Below are positions 51,326 to 62,300 of a stretch of 64,000 nucleotides of DNA, piece after piece. Origin of the DNA: Pachypanchax playfairii (Eukaryota; Chordata; Actinopteri; Cyprinodontiformes; Aplocheilidae); contig SSNP01000019.1 in NCBI GenBank assembly GCA_006937955.1, positions 4,219,048-4,283,047 of the forward strand, written 5' to 3'. A program made the translations under genes and the position numbers. The notes beneath the pieces are model-generated. The model searched no databases. It saw nothing but the letters and a program-made list of their open reading frames with translations, and was not told the DNA's origin. Within the stretch, counting starts at the first letter, position 1; each line of letters opens with the position of its first letter.

Positions 51326-51984
51326 TTAAAGGAGAACGCCCATTTTTTGCAATTGGGGCCTTATTTATTCTGTGAGATGTGTTTTACTCGTCATCAGTGG
51401 TACTTTTTTGCGATTCGGATTCGTCTAGGAGATTTTTGATTCACACGGCAAACACCTAAACGCCAATAAACGAGAGTCGGTTGGGCCTGCGTTCGCCGAC
51501 CCTAAATCGTTTAAAATCAGTTCAAATCCGTTATTTTTTTAATCTGGCCATTTAGATACTCTATTGTTTATTCCGTTCCAGTGCCATCTTGAATCCTGCG
51601 CTCATAGAAATGATAAACAAAGGAAGCTAAGCCACTGCACCAATAGAATAGGCACGCGGAGAGATGACGTCACTCTCCCGTCACTGTAAAAAATATCATT
51701 TCTATGAGCGCAGGATTCAAGATGGCACTGGAACGGAAAAAACAATAGAGTATCCTAATGGCCAGATTAAAAAAATAACGGATTTGAACTGATTTTAAAC
51801 CGATTTATGGTCGGCGAATGCAGGCCCAACTGACTCTCGTTTATTGGCGTTTAGGTGTTTGCCGTGTGAATCAAAAATCTCCGAGACGAATCCGAATCGC
51901 AAAAAAGTACCACTGATGACGAGTAAAACACATCTCACAGAATAAATAAGGCCCCAATTGCAAAAATCAGGCGTTCTCCTTTAA
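51326..51984. mobile_element. Long foldback TTAA element (near-perfect palindrome)
   Basis: TTAA at 51326-51329 and 51981-51984 flank a terminal AGGAGAACGCC and its inverse. The whole left arm (about 51326-51613) is repeated in inverted order in the right arm (about 51694-51984) with only scattered mismatches. About 80 bp lie between the arms and contain TGACGTCA. TTAAAGGAG ends fit the TTAAAGGRR pattern described for T2-type MITEs. There is no coding capacity. The near-identity of the arms suggests a young insertion or arm homogenisation. Confidence 0.85.
51665..51672. promoter_or_regulatory. Perfect CRE palindrome in foldback loop
   Basis: TGACGTCA is the full-length CREB/ATF consensus. 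It lies in the short unpaired centre of the foldback element, about 2 kb upstream of the 36-nt exon candidate. Function is not shown. Confidence 0.35.
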
Positions 51985-53615
51985 CACTAACTAACAACAA
52001 AGAAAAATGAAGTAAAATTCCCTCCTGTTCAAGATGGCACAGCTAATCATCATTAGCAAACACAACAAAGCATTAACAGATCATCCAGGACCTTTGTCAA
52101 AAATGTTGCAGCTGTGGATTCAACCATGTCTGTCTGTTATCACTCGCTGGATTTAAATGAAACTACAACTAACCCCATTCAAGATGGCTGCCACAGCTGT
52201 GTTTTATAGAACCAAACATGGCTTTAACTTGGGCAATTTTATAGATATTAAGTAAAAATGTTATATTGTGAGTAATTTTCAACACATATTGTTTTAGTTG
52301 TTATTATTTGATATAAAGAGCTACCTGTATCACACCAATACATCAATATTATCAGTATAAGTTGGTCTTCGTTTAAAACTGGTGTAAAAGACGGTGGATG
52401 ACGAGCAGACCTTTGAAGAACTAAGAATGTTTGATGGGGACTTGTTTTTGATTCCACCAACTCCAAGATAATATCTAGTTCTAGACTTTTTGGTTTAACA
52501 ATTAGGTTTAATGACGAGGTTGTATCAATATATTTTTTACTAAATAAAACTCCATGGTGTCTCTGACTAACTAATGATGGGTGCCATGTTATTCTAACAG
52601 CTTGATATGTCCTATTTATTTTGCATCCACATAAAAAAGAATTCCCATCTTTACTGTAACATATAATTATTATTATTAATTATATTAATTATAATTATTG
52701 TCCAGTAATTTTCAGATATTTGGCATGCTTATTTTTTTCATTTACTTGAGTTATCTGCCATGAGGAACCAATTTGTTTTTGGTGTCTCTCTCCGGTCATG
52801 CTGCTGTGTCGCTCGGTCAGCAGCAGCATCCCTCGATGAACAGCTGTGGCGGAATAATCTGTTGACACAAACTCGTTTCCTGTTCATTGTTTTACCGTTC
52901 CACCCCAGCAGTCCTCTGTGCATCTCCCCCGTCTGAGGGGCTCCTTGCCACCAGATTTTCTTCTGTTTTCTCATAAATAAAGTTGCATTTTCTGATTATT
53001 ATACACAGTACAAAGAAAACTAAATTGGTGATTAAAAATTAAATACTCTTATCTCACTGTGAGTTATCTCAGTCCCCAGAGAGAGGATTCTATTTTGCAG
53101 GCTTGCGGGTATCTTTTGTTCCCAATTTAGAAGCTTGTCGCTGTTTATTGTTAATTTTTGATGCTTCATTTGATATTCCGTTCACTTTTCCTCTCTGAAA
53201 CGCAGAGGAAAACATCTTCATCAGACTGTCAGCTGCATGCAGTTTGTTTTAGGCCGCGTGTTGTCAGAATGTCAGGTTTGCCCTACTCTTTGCATTTCTG
53301 GGGTTTGTACTCTGCAGCCTGTTTAGTTAGTGAGCCGGCCGAGCATGGAAGTGTGCTGTGCAAACTCTGCATCTGGGGCAAAAAAGAAAAATCAATATGG
53401 ATCCTAATTCTCAATTCCAACCTAAAAAAAAAAAGACTTTAAACTCACAAATCTATAAGGATGTCGATTGTAAACTCAGATTGACTCGTAGAGGGCTGAG
53501 AAGTTCTCAGCACAGATTTCTTTGTTGGATCCAAATTTCTGTTTTCAAAGTAAATATTTAAAAAGCTACTGTCAGACAATGATGTAAGACATTTTCTTGT
53601 TTTCTTTTCTTTCAG
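51985..53615. other. Intron upstream of the 36-nt exon candidate
   Basis: An AT-rich, partly palindromic stretch lies at 52662-52700 (attattaattatattaatta-like). The interval ends in the long pyrimidine tract of the 53616 acceptor. No other exon was seen. Confidence 0.5.
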
Positions 53616-53651
53616 GATGCCTGTCAACTCGGCAAGATAACTTCTGTGAAT
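53616..53651 (+). CDS. Candidate 36-nt microexon of the protocadherin tail
   Basis: A strong polypyrimidine tract (cttgttttcttttctttcag) is followed by 36 nt and a consensus donor GAAT|gtaagt. In phase 0 it reads DACQLGKITSVN without a stop. It joins in frame to the next exon's phase-0 start (TQRRVTF). Its length is a multiple of three, so it can be skipped without a frameshift. Alternative microexons immediately upstream of the QRRVTF exon are, as I recall, a feature of delta-1 protocadherins such as PCDH11X. That fits the position, though the residues here do not match what I remember. The intron to the next exon is about 5.5 kb. It is inferred from splice signals and frame, not from a recognised domain. 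Confidence 0.6.
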
Positions 53652-56600
53652 GTAAGTCTGACACATGTTGCACTAGAAATGTTCTACCATTAGCATCATA
53701 TGGATTTTGCTGAGTTTCTGACAAACTTTTGAATAGACATTTCACATCTATGAATATCATTAGAATTTAGAAGAAAAAAAAAAAAAAAGATCTGCAAGCA
53801 CAAATTTAAATGGTCTCTTTGTTGTTTCTGCTTCCTTAAACTACAAATAAAAGATCAAATAAGATCATGGCAGTAGTTTGAGAGTCAGATTTGAAGAGCG
53901 TCTCAAACCGGACGCTCGCAAAACGTTAATCACTGCTGAAGGGTCTTTTATTATAATGGCAAAAAAATTTAGCATTAAAGCAAGATTCTCATTGACATTA
54001 ACTTTTAAACTAAATAACAGTCTATATTATAGACTCTATAATAAGCGTAATATAATATACAGGTATGAGTTAGTTAATTTTATTTTTTAACAATGACATA
54101 GTGAAATGAACTATTACATTTTTTTTTTCTTAGACAGCGTTTTATCAACACTACAGATTTTTGTCTCGTCCTTTTTTTCTATCAATAAAATCAAAAAATG
54201 TGTTGACATTCAGATGTCTGTATTATTACATATTTACGTGTACAGCTCACCAGCATTTCACACTTAAACTACAATTAAACCCCACTGTGTTGTGACATCT
54301 GACTATCACACCCTCTCCTTCTTTTAGTTGCTTAATTTCTTTTTTTTTTTTTTTAAAGCTTGTGCCTACGAATGAATATTCGTGGCTCATCAGTATTAAG
54401 TCAGCGACGATTCAAATTTGCACATTAACTGTTCCAGTTTTCATTCAGTTTCTTTCATTTTCTTCTTTCTCTGCAATCCTGTAAAAGATTGCGTGTGCTC
54501 AACTCATCTAATTTTATTTTTGGAAGTAAATAGTGGCCTGTTTCCTGTGATTTTCTGTCCATTTATAATCAAACTTTAAATAGCTGTGACTGCTTATTTC
54601 TACAAAATCCCACTAAACTCTTTTCTCTGTCCGCTCCTACTGAGAATATGACTTGTTTTGTCATAGTTTTCGTGGCGTCGGTTGTATCGCCGTTGCAGAT
54701 GACTCAATAACAGATCAGGTTAATGAAAAATGTATTCGATTTGTCACAGCACACTTGCTAGAATCACCTCCTTCACTCATGTTCCTGCTAACTCATCAGC
54801 TCGCATATCACCTTGTACATCATAGGCTGCAAGGGAACAATACGTAACAAAATAAAAGTCGGCTTCCTTTCAAATAAACAAAAAACTTACAAAACCCAGA
54901 TTTTTGTGGATGTTGCACAATCTTGACATCATCCAGCAGCGACACGGGCTCTTTTGTTTTTTTTCGACTGAGGCTTTTTGCCATTTCGCTGTTTTTCCTT
55001 TTCCCCTCTCTCCGCACGAGACATGTGTGTTGTAACAAATCACCATCTCTGCTGAGCAGATTTATGCAGGTCTAGGTGTGCCCGCGAGGTGATCCTTATC
55101 TGAAATGGCAGAGCCAATCTCCCCTGATTCACTTCTAAGTGGTCCCTGTTTATCACTCACAGCCGGTGTCAGCTGAGGCCTTTTTCTCTGCAGCGCTGAC
55201 TTCTGTGCAGTTTCGAGAGAATGATAGTCAAGGTAAAGCACGTAGTATAATAAAACTCAAAGAGCTGGGGTTTAGCTGAGGACAAGGCAGCAGCCACTAA
55301 CGGACTCCTGAGTCCCGCCACCGTCTGAGGTGACGGGGTGGATTTCCAGGTTTAAATGGTGGAACCTGGCATCCATCTTTTCTGTTATTGAAATGTGTGT
55401 GCATACTTTCTAAAAGCGGCGTTTCGCCAGTCTGAGAGCGCTTTGTTTAGTCTTGATATCTCTTACGGCAGCTTGTCTTTGCTTTATGGATTCCTGGCAG
55501 CTTCGTTAAATAAGCGATCATGCCTAACAAAACACTCACCTTGACTCGCGAATGTTTGTCCCCCCCCCATGTTTGCCTTCCTCCTTTATTGTTTTATTTA
55601 CATCACCACCGAGAGCAAAAGTTTGATTCATTCACGGTATTTAATCCTAATTCCTATTGTAGCTCTGGATATTGATATTGAGCTCAAAGCAAAATCGTTT
55701 TCTAACATCTGGCATCAAATTAAATGAACTTTAAAAAAAAAAATCAGAAGAGAGAGTGCAAAAACATAGAGACTCCCTAAATAATACCGTCCTAATTGTC
55801 ATGGGCAGCTGTTTGTTCTCACACGTTCTGGATGTCATTGTTGAAGCAAGTTTTCTTAATAATTCTCATCATGTGGAGGGGAAGCGTGCTTTTTGTTGAG
55901 CTGCCAACCCTGCGTGAGTGGGCTCTTTCTTCTGCAGGAACCTGGGCATTGCTTTTGCACACTTCCCTCAGTAATTTGAGAAACAGCTGCCAACTCTGCT
56001 GAAGAACAAGTACATATTTAGACGACTTAAAAGCGTGTGAAAACATGCTACAAAGAACTGGATCGTTTTGCCAAAAAAGGTATCGGCTCGAGCTCTTCTT
56101 TGTAGAAAACAAAAAAAAAAAAACAAGTTCTGTGTTGAATATCTTTTATGTTATTGAAAAGAATCGTTTCTTTTGTTCTTTCCTATAGAACGACACAAAG
56201 GTTTTATATCTGAGTCGTTATCTTTCACATGACTTGAAGGCTGTTTATTATTTTCCCCCCTTTCTTTTTGCCTTACTACTCGTTTGTCATTTTTACTCCA
56301 AAGCACACAGATATACACAGAGAGTGATACGTAGCCTCGGGAACTTGATGAATCAAGTAAATAGAATATTTAGCTGGTTGTTTCAACATCCCAGTTTTGA
56401 AAGCCACTCAGTCGAGCTTTTAGGGTGCTAATCGTGTGGATTTTGTTTAGTCAACCCTTTCTCTTGCACTTCGTCCTTCATTAGAATCAGAGTTTGTTTT
56501 ATTTCTTCTTCTTTTCTCTAGATTTTCAAGCTTGTTTGTTCTGATCAAAGAACAATATATATTCCTCATCTGTTGCATGTTCGTGACTTGGAGAAAAACA

Positions 56601-58867
56601 GGCAGGAGCAGAGACGTCACCTCCTCCTGAGCTCAAACAAGCTATGTGTTAATGATGTTTTTAATTCAGGACTTGCATATTGCTTTTGTTGCCATAGCGA
56701 TGAGGAAAATTAAGGTAGTCATTTGTGCACCAGTTGTGTTTGTTTGAACAAAAACCAGAAAAGAACCTTATCAGTTTGAATAATGGATTGAATAAAATTC
56801 AGCGCTGAAGGCATGATAATATTTTACGCTTCTGTACAGCGTGATGCATTGAGATGTTACCCGGAGAATCGTGCAAAGACATAAATTCAAGCCGCAGCCA
56901 CTGCGACAGCACTGTTTTACTAATTCTGAGCACAAAAGCCGAGTCAGATCTCCCTAAACGTCTCATCTGCCGGCGTCCAACACATCAAATCGATGGTGTC
57001 ACTTTACATTGGTGAACCTTGTACTATGAACAACTGTAACCGCGTGGTTCACTCTCCATAGGATTTGTTCCGATGCTCCTGAACATCACCACACACAAGC
57101 ACCTGCTGTCTTTTTTAGCTCCAGAGAAAAGGTCGACCCGTGAACTTCCGTAAACCCCGGAAGAAATCAAAGAGGCCGATACTGGTCAGAGGAAAACACA
57201 CACACACACTCTTGTGATCCCTACAGCTTTATAAATCAAAGTCTCTGTCTTCATGTGTTTTTTTTTTGGGGGGGGGGGTGTATCGAAATTAGGTGAGCGG
57301 GAAAATTAGGACATAGTTCAACCTGTTAATACACATCCCATCTATTCTTGGGATGCGTATCACGGAGGTCCTCAATTATAGGTCCTGCAGTTACTTTATT
57401 AACTGGAAAGTAATTCAATAGACTCAACAGAGCAGAAAGAGTTTTGGGTTACGAGGTCATGCTCTCAATTAGTCCTTGTAATGATGAGATAAAGTTTGGT
57501 CATATTTTCATATTTGAGGCGGATGAGGATGATGGATGCTGTGTTAAACATGCTACTCTTCACACATTTAGGCAAAAGGGTTCTGTTGTAAATGCCATCT
57601 GACTGTACTCGTCCACCCGTGAACGAGCATCGCCGTCGAATGTCATCATGATGTTAAGATTCTTTGTTGGAGGTGGAATGACGGGAATGTCTTTGGAAAG
57701 GAGTAAAATGATGAGAAGCTATGCGAGTCTCATAAGAAGCAACATCTCGTCGGTTGTAACTTTCCTCTCTGGTGACCAGTAAATGGTTCGGTGTTCAAAG
57801 CAGCGCAGCAGCAACTGAGGTCAGGGGTCATGCTGTGATTTGTTAATTACATGGATTTGGTGACGTACTTAGGCTTTTTTATTGACTCTTTTCACATGTG
57901 CAGACACAGACATAAAATCCACCATCAGACTTTCCTTGTAATAAAAACATGCAGCTAGTCTCTGGCGCTGTGCACCAGCGTTTAAAGATTAGAGCTGCCC
58001 CAGAAATCTCTCCTCTGCTCCTCCAGCACGTTGAAGGTGAGCAGATTTTTGTCTGCCGAGTTCAATCCTTTCATTTATTATACTGTAAAATATGAAAAAA
58101 ATCAGTGTTTTTTTCATGAGTAGAGAGACCTCTCTGATCACTATTAGAATTTTATTTTTACTAGAACAGATCTTACTGTGCACGCATCTATTCAAAAATA
58201 CATATCAAAAAGTACTTATTGTTCAGTGGATAGTCAAAGTATTACTGTTAGAGTACTTATTCATTCACTGCCACTAAGGATGCATTTCTCAAACCTTCCC
58301 TAACCCCTCACCCCGTTAGCCCTGCAAATTGTAGTCATGATGGGAGGGTATAGTGAAGTTCCACACAACTACAACCTTCATGAAGGTTTTTTTGCACATA
58401 TGTAGAAAATGTCATTTTGCCCACATATGGTTGGTAGAAGTAAATATCAAGCCTACACTGGATCTAAAGTTAGTTTTTATACTTGTTTGGCATAATTATG
58501 TTATAAACTAGACATTGTACTGGACTTTGTGCAAGTAATAATCATTTTAACTGAGAAAAAAAACAACTTTTGTGACAGTTTTTATCCCTCTTTTTTTTTA
58601 AAACAATCCAAGAAAAATGTGTTTCTCAGAGCTAGAAAGTGCTTTTTCCTTTGGTTGTAATTGAACAAGACCAGTTTGGGATGCCTGACCTGCAACTTCA
58701 GAGAGTTTAATGGAACCCCTGCCAACTTCTGGTTTTATCAACAATGTAACAACAAACTAATGGAGCTGTAGGAATATTTTCTAAGATCCCACTTTGGAGT
58801 CTCCCATTGCTGTTCATGTTCCTTTGCACAATAAATGTGTCCGTTTTTTTCTTTTAGGCTGTTATTC
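53652..58867. other. Intron between the two downstream exons, first part
   Basis: It begins gtaagt. No exon was recognised. Homopolymers occur near 53775, 54340, 56110 and a T-then-G tract at 57260-57280. Confidence 0.55.
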
Positions 58868-58965
58868 CTTCCATCTATTTTCCGTACTTGTTCTTGTTCA
58901 GGGTCTTGGGGGGCGAGAGGTGGGGGTCGCCAGTCCATCACAGGGCCACATAGAGAGAAACAAAT
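58868..58965 (-). mobile_element. L2/SINE tail fragment
   Basis: Read on the - strand it has tggccctgtgatggactggc, then ccctgaacaagaacaagtac and a ggatggat-like end. This is a truncated copy of the family at 46731-47013, lying about 220 bp upstream of the CM3 exon. Confidence 0.65.
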
Positions 58966-59187
58966 TCATACCGAGGGCCACCTTTAATCTAACGTGCAAA
59001 CGTGAAGAAACAAGTGCTCGAAGGGAAATAACACACCTGGACCTTCTTGCTTAAAGGCATTAATGCTAAATAACTGCCCCCCCCATTCAGCTTGCCATAA
59101 TTTCTTTGCTTGTTTTACAGTGTGAGTGTATTAAACAGAACTGAGGGCTGCATTGCAAGACATCTGCTGTCTGTTTGTTTGTTACAG

Positions 59188-59386
59188 ACCCAGCGCCGTG
59201 TGACCTTCCATCTCCCGGACGGTTCTCAGGAGAGCTGCAGTGACAGCGGTCTGGGAGACCAAGAGCCCAGCAGCGCGGCCAGCGCCACTCAGCCTCTACC
59301 CCTCAGCTTCCCCCAAGACGAATACTACGAGCAGACATCCCCCAACAGCCGCACCGAAGGAGACGGAAACTCCGACCCCGAATCCA
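59188..59386 (+). CDS. Delta-1 protocadherin cytoplasmic-tail exon (CM3 motif)
   Basis: This internal coding exon of a homophilic cell-adhesion receptor encodes part of the intracellular tail. The 199 nt give 66 codons plus one base. The peptide starts TQRRVTFHLPDGSQES, contains an acidic and Ser-rich stretch (SCSDSGLGD), PQDEYYEQ, and ends RTEGDGNSDPES. Residues 3-7, RRVTF, are the CM3 motif of delta-1 protocadherins, an RVxF-type docking site for protein phosphatase 1. The acceptor is a T-rich tract ending gttacag; the donor is TCCA|gtgagt. Entry is phase 0 and exit phase 1. From memory, the first 24 residues look most like PCDH9, while the RTEGDGNSDPES end and the 66-codon length look like PCDH11; PCDH7 is also possible, so no symbol is given. 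The exon is GC-rich against AT-rich flanks. A stop lies about 10 nt past the donor, so intron retention would truncate the tail. Confidence 0.94.
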
Positions 59387-62300
59387 GTGAGTACTAATAA
59401 AAAAAGAAATGCATTTTTAACATTTTTGCTATTTCTCAATCATTTCTGTGGCTGATAACATGATTCAGAAGTGGCCATCTGTGTTTTTAGGGAGTCAAAT
59501 TGTTTGAGATTACAGCTGTGATTGTAATTGGAACAACACGGCCTTGCACACACTTAACAAGCAGCTATTTTCAGTCAAATAACCATAAACAATTAGAAAC
59601 AAACACTAAATGTGGCATGCCAAAGATGCTTTTTATTTATTTATATTTTATGAGATCATAGTTTTGTCAGAATGAAGAATATATTGCTGTTTAAGAAGTC
59701 AACTAATCAGGAGTCGGCTAAATAAATTAATAAGTCAGCTTTGCTTCCAGCGTTAAATCCCAAATCATCTCATTTTAGACACAAACAATCAGGCGTAATT
59801 TGTACAATTGAACATTTATTACAGTAAATGCATTTCGCAGGGCTGACTTTTTGTCAGCGTGGCTGAGTGTTAATGTACGAGGAATTAGACCCTGGAGGTT
59901 GGAACTTTGTTGCTGAGGTTTTCTTAAATGATTCACTCGACAGCTGTCACTGCATGGCTTACTGCCCAGCGATGTTCCCCATAAAAAGCATCATCGAACA
60001 CAAAGATGCGCAGCATTTTCCTCATGTGTGTACAGTACTGCACCCCTCCACGATTTTTTTTAATTGTTGTTAAAAGAAACATTTTTTAAAAAGAACTTGC
60101 TCAGGGGGAAACATGAGAGGTTTTCTCACATCTTGGTTGTGGTGATCCAAAGCCTTTTCATCAGCAGCAGTGATAGCAGAGGAATGAAAACCATCTGGGG
60201 TTGTTGTGAGTGCCTCTGCCCCGGCCCCTTTCAGCATGGATATTCCGGTCCTGGTGAATCAGATTTTTATTTTCTCCAGGTAACCTCACATTCTCATATT
60301 CTACCGACGGGACAAAGACTCAAATGTCCACAGGCCCTTTGTGTTACTCCTTCTGTGGCCTGCGTGTGTGTGTAATTGCTGGGATTGCTTTCAATATGAC
60401 TCAGAGTTACCTGTCAAAAAAAAAAAAAAAAAAAAGACATTTTTGTTTTTGCTTTCTTCCTTGCAGCAAAGGAAAAACACACAGGACAGAGATTAAAACA
60501 AATTGCTTTGCATACACCCACATGCAGCACAGCCCCAGCAGCTGGGCTGCCATTCCAGGGCCGGGGTGTCAGTGTCAGTGTGAAGGCTTTTGTTGGACAT
60601 TAGACAAAACGTGTGACATTCTGGTGATGGCCCTCTGTTCAATTACCCCAGGCTGTTTGCCTTGCTTCTATTTTTTATTACCATTATCTTTTTACATGTA
60701 GAAAGTCAAGACAGAGAACATTGTGTCTCCTGCTCTTTTTAACAACCACAGGGTTCTAGAAAGTGTGTATTAATGCACACAGAAGCCTGCAAAGATCAAA
60801 CCAAACAGGTGTTCTCTTCAATCTGTTCACGGAGGTAGCAACACTGAATCATATATAAAATGTAATTACACGCAACGACATAAACGTCTAAAACTTTACA
60901 CACAAATACCCCAGAAAACACCCTGGTAGGGAGCTTGAACCTTCCTGAACCTTCCGGGTGGAAGGGAAGCAGAAACACTTTCTGATTCGTTGACGTTCTC
61001 TGTGTATCTTGGTAACAATTTGCAAATTCTTAGTGATATGTAACTAGCCTCCGTCTCACATTACACCAGTATATACATGGTTGCATCACATGCAGGTCTG
61101 GTATACTTACTACAGTATTTTGGGTCGTTTCTTGTTTTCTCATGTGGATGAAAACATTTCTAGAATATCCTAGAAAGAAAAGCTGGTGGATTTAGGGAAA
61201 GTCTTCAAGACTTGTACAACCCCGAGCCTTCATCAGCATATTTCTAAAAACAGGACCATGTTTACGAGGATATACACCAATAATAATAAAATACAGTAAA
61301 CCAGTCTTTACCAGGGTAAAAAGGTTCCAGGTCATGTAGTGATAACGAGAAAGACATCTTTGTTTCTGTTATTGTAGAGATTTTAATAAAGTCTGCTCAG
61401 CTCTGACAGGTAAAGAAAACCTGATCCTCTTCCAGGAATGTAGCGTTTAAGTCATCTGAGGTGATTTCATTCATTTGCATACTCCTATTTTGTGTTATTC
61501 ATTAGAGCGTAACAACACTTAGGTATGGATTTCTTCAAAGCCTCTGGAAATTCAACACTATGTTTTCGTGTCATTTAAATAATTGCGTCTTTATGTATTC
61601 AAACCTGCCGATGCAGATGCTACTGAATGCAGTGGTTGTGTAGATGGTTTTTTTTTTTTTTTTGTATTATTTGAAGACAGTCATTTGATTCTCCATTTTC
61701 CTCTTTCATGAGTGAAGTCAGATAAACTCTGACACTGTTCTGCTCCGCTGAAAAACAGACAGCTCCTGTGTGCATTGGCAGTCTCAGAGATGAGTGCATT
61801 GGTGACAGAGGGGTGCCTAAGATGGATTAGATATGGTTTTATCAATGAGCACCAGGCCGGCGTGGCGGCTGCAATCTCTTATCATATTGTCTCAATTGTA
61901 AAGCAGGAGCAACCGGGAAAAGTGGAAAGAGGGGACGAGGAGACGGGATGACTCCGAGTGATGTCAGGGAAAGAGCTGTGATATTACAATCAGCAAGAAG
62001 TAGGCAGGAAGAAGGAAACTCAAGAGTTGCATTGTTTAGTGAAGGTACGGTTCGGACCTGAATGTCAACTGGCGCTGAGTAATTGTCTGTGCCAAAGGCA
62101 AGCCATGTGGCCTTCTCATGACAATGAATTTCTCAACTCCTCTTTAAACCTGCATCTTTATTAGACCACCCTCTCTTGAAATAAAGTTCATATGACATTT
62201 TATGTTTCTATTATTTATGAGTCAGGCGGCTGTTCGTTTTATGGGCTCTTTCCACCCCACCTCCGGGGCTTACTTCACCGCCCCTCCATCAGTCTTAACG

